A stretch of DNA of 64,000 nucleotides from Paracoccaceae bacterium (lineage in GTDB: Bacteria > Pseudomonadota > Alphaproteobacteria > Rhodobacterales > Rhodobacteraceae), in NCBI GenBank assembly GCA_024636555.1, contig JAGXGW010000014.1:40248-104247 (forward strand), in the 5' to 3' direction. A program made the translations under genes and the position numbers. The notes below the pieces were generated by a model. That model searched no databases and was not told the DNA's origin. It worked only from the letters and a program-made list of their open reading frames with translations. Positions 44,108 through 53,272 of this stretch are shown here, in pieces. Every line of letters starts with the position of its first letter. Position 1 is the stretch's first letter.

Positions 44108-46180
44108 ATGAAAGTGATAGGGGCGGATGTGGGTGGCACCTTCACCGATTTGATCTTCTCTGATCTTTCCACAGGTGCACTTGGTATCCACAAAGTGTCC
44201 ACTACCCCCGATGATCCCGCACGCGGTGTCATGGAGGGGATCATCGCGCTTTGCGCCATGAATGATGTCGCCCCCAGCCAGATCGATCATGTGTTTCACG
44301 GCACAACCACAGCCACCAACGCTGTTCTCGAAGGGCGCGGCGCCCGAACCGGTATGATCACAAATGACGGGTTTCGCGATATCCTGCATATCGGCCGCCA
44401 CCAGCGTGTCGAGCATTATTCGATCATGCAGGAACTGCCGTGGCAGAATCGTGCCCTTATTCGCAGGCAGCATCGCAAAACGGTGGCGGGCCGGTTGATC
44501 CCGCCAACAGGCGCGGAACTTGTGCCGCTGGACGAAGACGGGGTGCGTATCGCCGCGCGTGAGCTGCGCGCGGAAGGCGTTGAATCTGTCGCGATCTGCT
44601 TTTTGTTCTCATACCTTGATCCGCGTCATGAACTGCGCGCGAAAGAGATCGTGGAGCAGGAAATGCCGGATGCCTTTGTCACGACATCCTCCTCCGTCTC
44701 GCCGCAGTTCCGTGAGTTTGAGAGGTTCACCACTGCAGCGCTTGCGGCTTTCGTTGGCCCGCTTGTCGGGCGCTATATCACAGGCCTGGATGAGGCGTTG
44801 CGCGGCATCGGCATCCGCGGTGATCTGCGGATCATGGCGTCCAACGGGGGCGTTGCGACCCCTGCGATGGTCAAGGAAAAGCCCGCGCTGACCCTGCAAT
44901 CCGGCCTTGCAGCGGGGGTACTTGGCGGTGGCTGGATCGGTGAACAGGCCGGACGGTCAAAGTTGATCACCTTTGATATTGGCGGCACATCGGCCGATAT
45001 CGGTATCGTCATGGACGGTGTTTTTGCCGAAACGGATTCCCGCTCCACCTCTATCGCGGGATTTCCGCTTTTGATGCCGATGCTTGATATCCATACGATC
45101 GGGGCTGGTGGCGGCTCTATTGCCCATGTCGACAGGGGTGGCGCGTTCCGTGTCGGACCGCAAAGCGCGGGTGCTGTACCCGGCCCTGCCGCCTATGGGC
45201 GCGGCGGCACCGCGCCGACGGTCACCGATGCAAATATCGTTCTTGGCCGACTGGCCGCTGATGATTTTCTGGGCGGCGACATGGGCCTAGATGCCGATGC
45301 CGCGCATCATGTCATCAACACGCTGGCCGCACAGCTTGGGTTGGACCCGCTCGACACCGCTGAGGGTATCCTTACCATACTGAACGCCAATATGGCCAAC
45401 ACCATCCGCTCACGAACGGTGCAAAAGGGGATAGATCCGCGGGGCTTTGCCCTAGTGGCGATGGGCGGTGCCGGTCCGCTGCAAGGGGCCGCAGTGGCGG
45501 CCATACTCTCCATCCCCGAAGTGATTGTGCCGCCCTATCCGGGTATCACCTCGGCGATGGGGTTGCTGACGACCGATCTGAAATACGACGCGATCCGCAC
45601 CCAGTTCCAGATTTCCACAGCCCTTGATTCGTCGCGTATCGGACAAGATTGCGATGCCATGCTGACAGAGCTTTCCAGCCGTTTTGCGAAGGATGGTGTG
45701 GCGGATGAGACCTATACCAGAAGCGGCGATCTGCGCTATGTCGGGCAGGGCTATGAGCTAAAGATACCGCTGCCCGATGGCACGGTAACCGCGCAAAGCA
45801 TGCAACAGGTCTGGGATGCATTTCATGCAGCACATGTGGCGGAATACGGTCATGCCTTCCCTGACAGCCCGATCGAGGTGGTGAATATCCGCCTGACCGG
45901 CATTGGCCGCCTGCCGAAACTGGCTGCGACCGCAGCGCCCGCTGGCGGCAGTCTGGAGGCATCGCTGATCCGCACCTCTGCCTGCGTGTTTCGCGGCGAT
46001 GACGGGCTGGCATCGCATGACACCCCGATTTACCGGCGCGAAACGCTGCCTGTCGACACACCGTTCAACGGCCCCGCCATCGTTGTGCAAAAAGACAGCA
46101 CCACGCTTATCCCGCCTGGCGCGATTGCCAGCGTTCATCCCTCAGGCTGCATCATCATCACATTGGAGAAAGCCCAATGA
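44108..46180 (+). CDS. hyuA: ATP-dependent hydantoinase/oxoprolinase subunit A
   Basis: 690-aa ATP-binding subunit that activates cyclic amides (5-oxoproline, hydantoins, N-methylhydantoin) for ring opening. The actin-like ATPase fold begins MKVIGADVGGTFTDLIF, with HGTTTATNAVLEGRGA, FDIGGTSADIGIV and GAGGGSIAHVD. The ATG at 44108 has an aaggag site; the frame upstream to 43646 is intergenic. hyuB starts inside its stop codon (ATGA). Substrate not determined. Confidence 0.93.
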   Translation: MKVIGADVGGTFTDLIFSDLSTGALGIHKVSTTPDDPARGVMEGIIALCAMNDVAPSQIDHVFHGTTTATNAVLEGRGARTGMITNDGFRDILHIGRHQRVEHYSIMQELPWQNRALIRRQHRKTVAGRLIPPTGAELVPLDEDGVRIAARELRAEGVESVAICFLFSYLDPRHELRAKEIVEQEMPDAFVTTSSSVSPQFREFERFTTAALAAFVGPLVGRYITGLDEALRGIGIRGDLRIMASNGGVATPAMVKEKPALTLQSGLAAGVLGGGWIGEQAGRSKLITFDIGGTSADIGIVMDGVFAETDSRSTSIAGFPLLMPMLDIHTIGAGGGSIAHVDRGGAFRVGPQSAGAVPGPAAYGRGGTAPTVTDANIVLGRLAADDFLGGDMGLDADAAHHVINTLAAQLGLDPLDTAEGILTILNANMANTIRSRTVQKGIDPRGFALVAMGGAGPLQGAAVAAILSIPEVIVPPYPGITSAMGLLTTDLKYDAIRTQFQISTALDSSRIGQDCDAMLTELSSRFAKDGVADETYTRSGDLRYVGQGYELKIPLPDGTVTAQSMQQVWDAFHAAHVAEYGHAFPDSPIEVVNIRLTGIGRLPKLAATAAPAGGSLEASLIRTSACVFRGDDGLASHDTPIYRRETLPVDTPFNGPAIVVQKDSTTLIPPGAIASVHPSGCIIITLEKAQ

Positions 46181-47934
46181 CACGCATTGATCCGATAACT
46201 GCTGCTGTCATTCAGGGCGCTTTGGAAAACATCGCCATCGAAATGGGGCATAAGCTGATGCGCATGTCCTATTCCTCGATCATCCGCGAGTCCGAGGATT
46301 TTGGCGCCGCGCTGACCGATGCGACAGGGCGGCAGATGTGCGAGTGCAAGATGTCCACGCCCCTGCAATCAGGGCCGATTCCGGGTTATATCCAGAATGT
46401 CATACAGGTTCTGGCGCAGCGCAATGATCCGGTTCGCCCCGGTGATGTGATCATGCATAATGATCCCTATGGCGGGGCCAGCCACGGGCCTGATGTTGCT
46501 TTTTGCGTGCCTGTGTTCGTGAATGACAACCTGATCGGCTGGTCGGTTACAACAGCGCATCACCTTGATATCGGCGCGCTCAGTCCGGGAAGCTGCGGTA
46601 TCGTCGATGCCGTGGATACCTACGCAGAAGGGTTGCAATTCAAGGCGATCAAAGTGATTGACCAAGGCCGCAGGATTGAACCTGTCTGGCAAATCTTGCG
46701 CGATAATATCCGCGCCTCCGACCTTGTTGTCGGTGATATGGAAGCGCAGATTGAGGCCGCCCGCATCGGTGCCGCCCGGTTTGTTGCGCTGGTCAAGGCG
46801 AACGGGCTTGCCACCGTTACCGCCGCCTTCGAAGACCTGATGGATTATTCCGAACGCCTGATGCGCGATGCAATCCGCGCGCTGCCTGATGGTGACTATA
46901 CAGCCACCACCTATCTGGACGGTTATCTTGATGATCCCGATCCAACGCGCCGTGATCTACCGCTTGTCGTCACCTTGCGGGTTCGCGGCGATACGCTTGC
47001 GGTTGACCTGACAGGCACCGCGCCGCAATTGCCGGACAAGCCGGTGAATATGCCCCTGATCGGTACGGTCGATTGCGCGGTCTGGCTGACAATACGCTCG
47101 ATCCTGCTTGATTCCGTTACCTATGGCGCGATCCCGCAGAACTCTGGCCTGACACGGCCCATATCGATCATCGCCCCGCGCGGATGTCTGGCGAATCCGA
47201 TTTTCCCCGCTCCGGTCATTGCGCGGTTCTGTTCGGGCAACCAGCTTGCCGATACCGTCATGAAAGCCTTGGCCCAAGTGGTTCCACACCAGGTTTCCGC
47301 CGGAATCGGCAACCTGCGGGTTGTCGCCATTTCCGGCCTGAACGAGGGCAATCACTGGGTCCATATGGAGATCATGGAAGGAAGCTATGGTGGCCGCTTC
47401 GGGATGGACGGGATGGATGCGGTCGATACGCTTTATGCCAACACCCGCAACAACCCTGTGGAGGATATCGAAAGCCATATCCCCCTCCGGGTTGAGCGGT
47501 ATGAACTGCGCGAGGATCGTATTGCGCCCGGCCAGTGGCGCGGTGGCATCGGCACCATCCGCGAATTCACCTTTCTGGATGATGCTGGTTTCTCGCTCGA
47601 AGGGGATGGCCACGCCTATAGGCCATGGGGGTTTGATGGCGGCGCGACAGGGCATGTCGCCTCGCTGACCCTGCAAACGGCGGATGGGTCGGAACGGGCG
47701 CTTCCGTCCAAAGTACCTTATTTCAAGGTCAAGGCCGGAGACAGGCTGATCTCTTGCGGGCCATGCGGTGCGGGCTATGGCGATCCGCTGCTGCGTGATC
47801 CTGACGCTGTGGCGTCAGATGTCGCGGATGGGTTGATTCCTGCGGGCACCGCTTTGCGTGATTTCGCTGTTGTGTTGCGGGATGGCGCTGTCGATACCAA
47901 AGCCACCGATGCAGCGCGCCGATCACGCGGATAA
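46177..47934 (+). CDS. hyuB: ATP-dependent hydantoinase/oxoprolinase subunit B
   Basis: 585-aa catalytic subunit partner of HyuA. Recognisable segments: NIAIEMGHKLMRMSYSSIIR, VIMHNDPYGGASHGPDV, TAHHLDIGALSPGS and DRLISCGPCGAGYGDPL near the end. Overlap of 4 bp with hyuA. The following gene is on the opposite strand 13 bp away. Confidence 0.93.
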   Translation: MTRIDPITAAVIQGALENIAIEMGHKLMRMSYSSIIRESEDFGAALTDATGRQMCECKMSTPLQSGPIPGYIQNVIQVLAQRNDPVRPGDVIMHNDPYGGASHGPDVAFCVPVFVNDNLIGWSVTTAHHLDIGALSPGSCGIVDAVDTYAEGLQFKAIKVIDQGRRIEPVWQILRDNIRASDLVVGDMEAQIEAARIGAARFVALVKANGLATVTAAFEDLMDYSERLMRDAIRALPDGDYTATTYLDGYLDDPDPTRRDLPLVVTLRVRGDTLAVDLTGTAPQLPDKPVNMPLIGTVDCAVWLTIRSILLDSVTYGAIPQNSGLTRPISIIAPRGCLANPIFPAPVIARFCSGNQLADTVMKALAQVVPHQVSAGIGNLRVVAISGLNEGNHWVHMEIMEGSYGGRFGMDGMDAVDTLYANTRNNPVEDIESHIPLRVERYELREDRIAPGQWRGGIGTIREFTFLDDAGFSLEGDGHAYRPWGFDGGATGHVASLTLQTADGSERALPSKVPYFKVKAGDRLISCGPCGAGYGDPLLRDPDAVASDVADGLIPAGTALRDFAVVLRDGAVDTKATDAARRSRG

Positions 47935-47947
47935 AGCCGCCTGCGCG

Positions 47948-49108
47948 TCAGGCTTCCAGAAACTCGCGCCAGCGGCGCACGACATGGGTGTGTTCATCCA
48001 TGAAGGTGTTCCACACTCTGGCTCGGCTCATGCGTTCGCGGTGTGATCCGCCTTCGCGGCGGTGATCCTTGGGAACGCAAATCTTGCCCTCTGGATCAGG
48101 CAAGGCGCGTGCGGCGCGTATCCCACCATACCAGTAATCCCATTCATCACGGCTGAGATGTGCGCGGATACGATCAGGGAAGGTGGCGTAATATCCCTGT
48201 CTGGCAAAGCAGGCACCCGCCCAGCCATTCTGACACCAGTTCAGAAAATCATAAGCCGCATCCAATGTGTCGCCTGTCGTTGCCGCTGACAAACACAGGT
48301 CTGAATGCCAGCCTCGGCAGCCTTCTGCGGGCGTGGATATCACGATCGGCACGCCAAGGCCGCGCAGCGTTGCGGCGGCAGGCGAAAAGATCGTCTGCAT
48401 CTTGACCCCGCCACGCTGCACCAGCCGCACGGCGTCATCCGCCTGTAACCAGACCCCTTTGAAATGGCCGATCTTTTTCTTGTGGATCAGGGTGTCCACC
48501 ACCTCGTCCACCTCGCTGACGGACAGGTTTCCAACATCGGCAAAACTGCGCCCGCGCGCCGCCTCAACGGCCATGGCCCCTTCGATGATCCCCAGAACAG
48601 GGTCACCGACAAGGGCCACCTGCCCCGCCCAGCGTGGGTCCAGCAGCCAGCCCCAACTGGCAACCTCGCCCGGTGACAGCGCCTCCTGGATCTTTTCAAG
48701 ATAGCCAAAGCTGTCAACCCCGTGCACCATCGGCAACATCGACAGCCATTGCGTTGCATTGCGCCCCAATTGGCCATCGGGCTGCATGAACAGCTTGTCA
48801 AACACGGTATCGATCACCTTGCTTGCGCCCGCTTGGGATTGTGTGGCGGCGATGATCTCGGCACTGATATTCAGCCGCGCCATGTCGATTGGCTGAATGC
48901 TGCGCGCCGTCCAGATCAGGTCAATGGTGTGCCATTGCAGATAGACATCGAAGCTTTCTGGCCGCGTGACAACACGCTGCAAGCCCTCAATCCCGTCGAC
49001 CAGCTCGAACTGGATAGGAAAATCCAGCTCTTGCATCGCTTTCTCGCGGATCGGTGCGGGCAACAACTCGCTTCTGCCGACCACGCGCAAGGGGGGGATA
49101 CGCCGCAT
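47948..49108 (-). CDS. Solute-binding-protein homologue without signal peptide
   Basis: 386 aa, starting MRRIPPLRVVGRSELLPAP. No hydrophobic signal, Tat motif or lipobox is present, so it should remain in the cytoplasm. It is homologous over its length to the exported receptor at 41320-42600; shared segments include FSPAAATLRGLGVPIVIST, AAYDFLNWCQNGWAGACFAR, QGYYATFPD and the tail VWNTFMDEHTHVVRRWREFLEA-like end. Its ATG is 1 base after the GntR stop, so the two are made together. Suggested role is intracellular ligand sensing with the regulator. The longer start at 49150 adds no signal. Confidence 0.8.
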   Translation of the reverse strand: MRRIPPLRVVGRSELLPAPIREKAMQELDFPIQFELVDGIEGLQRVVTRPESFDVYLQWHTIDLIWTARSIQPIDMARLNISAEIIAATQSQAGASKVIDTVFDKLFMQPDGQLGRNATQWLSMLPMVHGVDSFGYLEKIQEALSPGEVASWGWLLDPRWAGQVALVGDPVLGIIEGAMAVEAARGRSFADVGNLSVSEVDEVVDTLIHKKKIGHFKGVWLQADDAVRLVQRGGVKMQTIFSPAAATLRGLGVPIVISTPAEGCRGWHSDLCLSAATTGDTLDAAYDFLNWCQNGWAGACFARQGYYATFPDRIRAHLSRDEWDYWYGGIRAARALPDPEGKICVPKDHRREGGSHRERMSRARVWNTFMDEHTHVVRRWREFLEA

Positions 49109-49109
49109 C

Positions 49110-50096
49110 CTACACCAACCTGACCAGATAGGGTGCCTGTCCGGGGTCACCGAATATTGCCAGAACCTTCAGACGCTCGCGGGTTCTGAGGTGATCGGCA
49201 TCCAGATGGTGCCGCATGGCCGCTGCCGCGCCTGCCCCGTCACCGATGGCCAGATGATCCAACACTAGCCGATGTTCCAATAGCATCGCTGTTTCATCAT
49301 GCCTTACCACATGCGTGGCAAATAGCTGGTTCACCACGAATGACAGTTGCGAGTTGCGGACAACCTGCATCATGCGCGGGTTGCGCAGGGGGGCAAGGCA
49401 TGTTTCGTGCAAATCCGCCTCGATCCGCGCCAGTTCGCCCTCGGACAGGGTTTGCCCCGATTCCAGCGCCCGATCCGCGCGCGCCCGCATCGCTTTGACC
49501 GCATCAGGCACCAGCATCCCCACCACTTGGCCAAGGGCCGCAGGTTCAACAATCTGCCGGATATCGTGCAGATGGTCCAACATGCGCGCGCTCAGCGGTC
49601 CGGCAATCCAATGCGACGCTCTGTCCTTGGAAATGACACCGCGTTCATGCAGGCGGGCCAGAACCTCGCGCGTAACTGTGCGGCTGACATTGAAATGATC
49701 GCACAGCCCGGTTTCCGAGATTTGGTAAATGCCGAATGGAATGGCATGCAGCAGATCACGCTCGACCGTGCCCAGAATAAGCTCCCATCTGGGGACAACT
49801 AGCGCCTCGCTGGAATTGCCGGGCAGGTGCAGATCAAGCAGATGAAGATTGGGCCGCACCGTGCCGGTATCGGCATCGGCGTCATTGCCCACAACATATC
49901 CCAGCGCCGCATCCTGCCGGACAAGCCCCTCTTGCGCCAAAAGTTCCAGCGCACGCTTGACGGGTGACCGGCTTACCGCCAAGCGATCAGCGACAGCGGC
50001 CACAAAAAGACGGGTTCCGCGGGGCAAAGTGCCCGCTTTGATATTGCTGGCCAAAAGCTCTCGCACGATCTGGTAATACGCCTTGCGGATAGTCAC
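49110..50096 (-). CDS. GntR-family regulator with two winged-helix segments and FCD domain
   Basis: 328 aa from the GTG at 50096 (ggacagg site; an ATG at 50180 would add 28 atypical residues). The first wHTH is IVRELLASNIKAGTLPRGTR, then VAAVADRLAVSRSPVKRALE. A second HTH-like part is QISETGLCDHFNVSRTVTRE, then VLARLHERGVISKD. The C-terminal FCD-like helical domain has EADLHETCLAPLRNPRMMQV and RHHLDADHLRTRERL. It is the likely regulator of the adjacent hydantoin genes. Confidence 0.85.
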   Translation of the reverse strand: MTIRKAYYQIVRELLASNIKAGTLPRGTRLFVAAVADRLAVSRSPVKRALELLAQEGLVRQDAALGYVVGNDADADTGTVRPNLHLLDLHLPGNSSEALVVPRWELILGTVERDLLHAIPFGIYQISETGLCDHFNVSRTVTREVLARLHERGVISKDRASHWIAGPLSARMLDHLHDIRQIVEPAALGQVVGMLVPDAVKAMRARADRALESGQTLSEGELARIEADLHETCLAPLRNPRMMQVVRNSQLSFVVNQLFATHVVRHDETAMLLEHRLVLDHLAIGDGAGAAAAMRHHLDADHLRTRERLKVLAIFGDPGQAPYLVRLV

Positions 50097-50319
50097 GGTC
50101 AGCCTGTCCAATTGCGGGCGCAACACGATGTCGGGCCAATGCTCAACGCAAACATAACAGCATGCCGCGCCGATCGTCATCCGCCTAACGCTTAAACAGA
50201 GCTCAGCTTCGACATCTTCCTAAAAACGGAGTAGTTCTGCTCAACTTCCGCCCGCAGCCGTTGACTCCCCCCTCAGGGTGTCCTGGATGCGGTTCGCAAC
50301 GGCGTTGTCGATTGCGGCG

Positions 50320-50766
50320 TCATGCTCCTGTTTCACCCGTCGCCGCGATGACCTTTTGCGCGAGGCTCAGGAATACCGCGCGCTCCTCAGAGGTCAGACC
50401 TGACAGGATATCGTGCTGAAGTCCGGCAACGATGGGGAGAAGTGTTGAATAGGCCTCCTGTCCCATCGTCGTGATCCTGACCTCGCGGGCGCGGCGATCA
50501 CGTTTGCTGACCCGTCGATCCACATAGCCTTTCTGCTCCAGCCTATCAATGACGCCCCCAATGGTGGCACGGTCATAGGCAATCTTTGCTGCGATGCTGG
50601 CCTGGTCGAGACCGGGATGCGCTGCGATGGCATCGAGCGCCGCAAACTGAACCGGTGTCAGATCAAATTTCGATTCCTGCATGCGGGATGTGAAGACATG
50701 GCTCGAAAGCTGATTCAGTCGTCGGATGACGTGCCCCGGCATGGCGAGTATTTCCATTTCAGTCAC
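50320..50766 (-). CDS. MarR-family repressor, MobR-like
   Basis: 148-aa winged-helix dimer. DNA-binding core: FAALDAIAAHPGLDQASIAA, then YDRATIGGVIDRLEQKGYVD, then RRVSKRDRRAREVRI (wing). It is divergent from a 3-hydroxybenzoate-4-hydroxylase-like gene; in Comamonas testosteroni the MarR protein MobR represses mobA and responds to 3-hydroxybenzoate, so the same arrangement is inferred here. ATG at 50766. Confidence 0.88.
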   Translation of the reverse strand: MTEMEILAMPGHVIRRLNQLSSHVFTSRMQESKFDLTPVQFAALDAIAAHPGLDQASIAAKIAYDRATIGGVIDRLEQKGYVDRRVSKRDRRAREVRITTMGQEAYSTLLPIVAGLQHDILSGLTSEERAVFLSLAQKVIAATGETGA

Positions 50767-50824
50767 ACTCCTATGGTGGCTGCGTTTTTAAAACTCTCGA
50801 AAACAGTACAAAACAACTTTTCGT

Positions 50825-50838
50825 AAGTATACATACTT
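50825..50838. promoter_or_regulatory. MarR operator candidate O1
   Basis: AAGTAT-AC-ATACTT, a perfect 6+6 inverted repeat just upstream of the -35 of the flavoprotein gene. A MarR dimer site is expected here. Confidence 0.6.
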
Positions 50839-50843
50839 TTCTC

Positions 50844-50872
50844 TTGACGTAATATAGTACGTATAGTTATTA
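50844..50872 (+). promoter_or_regulatory. Promoter of the flavoprotein hydroxylase gene with second operator-like copy
   Basis: TTGACG at 50844-50849, 17-bp spacer, TTATTA at 50867-50872. Within it, AGTACGTATAGTT (50856-50868) repeats the O1 pattern AGTATACATACTT with about four changes. A repressor bound to it would cover the -10 region. The -10 match is weak, so the exact promoter is tentative. Confidence 0.5.
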
Positions 50873-50902
50873 AATTTTGAAGCCAAGTGCAGGGGATAGA
50901 CG

Positions 50903-52840
50903 ATGCAGTTCTACGTCGATGGATTTCGACCAGGCGATCCAGACATAAAGCCGGCTGCTGTCGGTCGTGCACTGGATGGCAATCGCTCTGGTATCGTCTC
51001 GGAGAAGGTCGATGTGCTGATCGCGGGCTGTGGTCCGGCAGGGCTCTGTCTTGCCGCGCAACTCGCGGGTTTTCCCCGGATCTCGACGATGATCGTCGAA
51101 CCCAAGCACGGCCCATTGGAGAAGGGCCAAGCCGACGGCGTGAACGTCCGTTCGATGGAAATGTTCCAAGCCTTCGGCTTTGCCGAGAAGATCAAACGCG
51201 AGGCGTATTGGGTCAATCAGGCAACGTTCTGGCAGCCGGACCCGGCCAATCCCGACCGCATCACGCGGGTTGGCATTCAGCAGGACGTGGCCGATGACCA
51301 GTCGGAAATGCCACACACCATCGTCAACCAGGCCCGTATCCACGAGTTGTTTCTGGACGTGATGAAAAACGCCCCCGCGCGGCTGGAGCCCCATTACGGC
51401 TTGCGCGTCGTTGATCTCACCATCGATCCCGACACCGAAGACCATCCCGTCACCGTGACCCTGGAGCGCGTGGCCGAGGACGGGAGTGGCGGCGATCAGG
51501 TGAGCGTGCGCGCAAATTATGTCGTGGGATGCGACGGCGCGCGCAGCAACGTGCGCAGGGCCATTGGTGGCGAGCTGCATGGCGACGCGGCCCATCAGGC
51601 TTGGGGCGTGATGGACATCCTCGCCAACACCGACTTTCCCGACATCCGGCGCAAAAGCCTGATCGCGTCCGCAAATGAGGGCAATATCCTGATCATACCG
51701 CGCGAAGGCGGGTATATGTTTCGCATGTATGTGGAACTCGACAAGCTCAGTCCCGATGAGCGGGTCGCCAACCGTAACCTGACCTCAGATGACATTGTCG
51801 CCGCCGCGAACCGCATCATACGGCCCTACACCCTTGACGTGAAAGAGGTCGTCTGGTGGTCAATCTACGAGATCGGGCACCGCCTGACGGACAAGTTTGA
51901 CGACGTGCCGCAGGCGGAAGCCACAAAGCGCACCCCGCGCGTGTTCACCGCCGGCGATGCGTGCCACACCCACAGCCCCAAGGCCGGTCAGGGCATGAAC
52001 GTCTCGATGAGCGATACGTTCAACCTTGGATGGAAGCTGGTGCATGTCCTGACCGGACGGTCGCGCCCGAACCTGCTGCACTCCTATTCGGCGGAAAGGC
52101 AATTGGAAGCGCGCCGCCTCGTGGAGACGGACCACGAATGGGCCCGCATTATGAGCGCACCACCCGGCGCATCGGAACTTGACGCCTCCGGCATGCCGCG
52201 AATGCAAAAGCAATTCATTGAAAACCTTGAGTTCACGGGCGGCCTTGCCGTCCGATACGAGCCCTCCGCGCTGGTCGCCAAGACCGCGCATCAGGCGCGC
52301 GCAACGGGTCAGATCGTGGGCAAACGCTTCCACTCCGCGCCGGTGATCCGCCTTGCCGATGCGAAGCCAATGCAACTAGGCCACGTGGCAGAGGCGGACG
52401 CGCGCTGGCGGATCTACGCCTTTGCGGGCGCGGATGACACGGGAGGCGCAGGTTCCGCGATTGCGGGCTTGTGCGATTATCTAGAGGCGAACGCCACCTC
52501 CCCGCTGCGCCGGTTTACCGGTGCTGACGAGGATCGCGATGCCCTGATCGACGTCCGAGCCGTGTTCCAGCAGGATTTCACGTCACTGGACTGGGCCAAG
52601 ATGCCAAGCCTTCTACGTCCCTTGAAGGGCCGCTACGGCCTACAGGATTTTGAGAAGGTGTTCTGCGCCGATCACAAGTCCGGGCAAGACATTTTTGACA
52701 TGCGTGGCATCGACCGCAAAGACGGTTGCATGATCGTGGTGCGCCCTGATCAATACGTGGCCCATATCCTGCCGCTAGAGGCCCACGCGGACCTCAAGGC
52801 CTTCTTTGACGGTATCCTGCACCCGCACACGGCTGAATGA
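50903..52840 (+). CDS. FAD-dependent aromatic hydroxylase, 3-hydroxybenzoate 4-monooxygenase-like
   Basis: 645-aa class A flavoprotein monooxygenase. FAD site VDVLIAGCGPAGLCLAAQLA near residues 36-55, DG motif VVGCDGARSNVRRAIGG, and second FAD motif FTAGDACHTHSPKAGQGMN. The C-terminal thioredoxin-like domain is that of phenol hydroxylase/MobA proteins. Expected reaction: NADPH- and O2-dependent hydroxylation of 3-hydroxybenzoate to protocatechuate; phenol 2-monooxygenase is the alternative. ATG at 50903 with an aggggat site. Confidence 0.87.
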   Translation: MQFYVDGFRPGDPDIKPAAVGRALDGNRSGIVSEKVDVLIAGCGPAGLCLAAQLAGFPRISTMIVEPKHGPLEKGQADGVNVRSMEMFQAFGFAEKIKREAYWVNQATFWQPDPANPDRITRVGIQQDVADDQSEMPHTIVNQARIHELFLDVMKNAPARLEPHYGLRVVDLTIDPDTEDHPVTVTLERVAEDGSGGDQVSVRANYVVGCDGARSNVRRAIGGELHGDAAHQAWGVMDILANTDFPDIRRKSLIASANEGNILIIPREGGYMFRMYVELDKLSPDERVANRNLTSDDIVAAANRIIRPYTLDVKEVVWWSIYEIGHRLTDKFDDVPQAEATKRTPRVFTAGDACHTHSPKAGQGMNVSMSDTFNLGWKLVHVLTGRSRPNLLHSYSAERQLEARRLVETDHEWARIMSAPPGASELDASGMPRMQKQFIENLEFTGGLAVRYEPSALVAKTAHQARATGQIVGKRFHSAPVIRLADAKPMQLGHVAEADARWRIYAFAGADDTGGAGSAIAGLCDYLEANATSPLRRFTGADEDRDALIDVRAVFQQDFTSLDWAKMPSLLRPLKGRYGLQDFEKVFCADHKSGQDIFDMRGIDRKDGCMIVVRPDQYVAHILPLEAHADLKAFFDGILHPHTAE

Positions 52841-53016
52841 AGGCAATCTCCAGGCACAGGCCGCGAAAGGGGTGCCCCGATGGTTAACCTGCTATTGATA
52901 ATGCCCATCTTTACAGTGGACGGAATTGGCTGCCTTTTCGTTAGGCTCCAGACCCATCAACTTGCTTGAGGCTGTGATGCCTGCATGAGGCAATCTACCG
53001 GACTTGAGGAGGCACC

Positions 53017-53062
53017 ATGGGCAATATTTACTGACTAAGCGAAGTTCAGATGGCGCGGCTTG
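53017..53062 (+). pseudogene. N-terminal relic of an IS5-type transposase
   Basis: ATG at 53017 with a gaggagg site reads MGNIY, stop, LSEVQMARLVL, matching the usual start M(S/G)NxxWLxxxQMARL with Trp changed to a stop. It breaks off into the IS6 relic at ~53065. Confidence 0.6.
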
Positions 53063-53067
53063 TTCTA

Positions 53068-53272
53068 CCAGCGGCTTGTTTCCTGCCTTGAAGCCTTACC
53101 GATGACCTGCATCGCGGCACCAAAGTAACGCGAGCTACCAGTCACGATGATCTCTGGGTTGCCGTAAGGCTTCGTTGATTTCCCAGGAATTTCAATGCTG
53201 CTTTGCATGGCGCGCCACAGACAATGCGCCTTCCGGTGCTATTGACGAAAGCCTCGTCTAGGTGCCATCCCC
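53068..53272 (-). pseudogene. Degenerate IS6-family transposase fragment
   Basis: Minus-strand frames read WHLDEAFVNSTGRRIVCG, CKAALKFL, then after a frame change KPYGNPEIIVTGSSRYFGAA and QVIGKASRQETSRW. These correspond to the (R)WHLDE, KKxxKRxGxPexIVTD, LRSYGAAMK and QETGRW blocks of IS6 transposases. The catalytic Asp after IVT is Gly and the centre of the gene is deleted. Confidence 0.65.
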
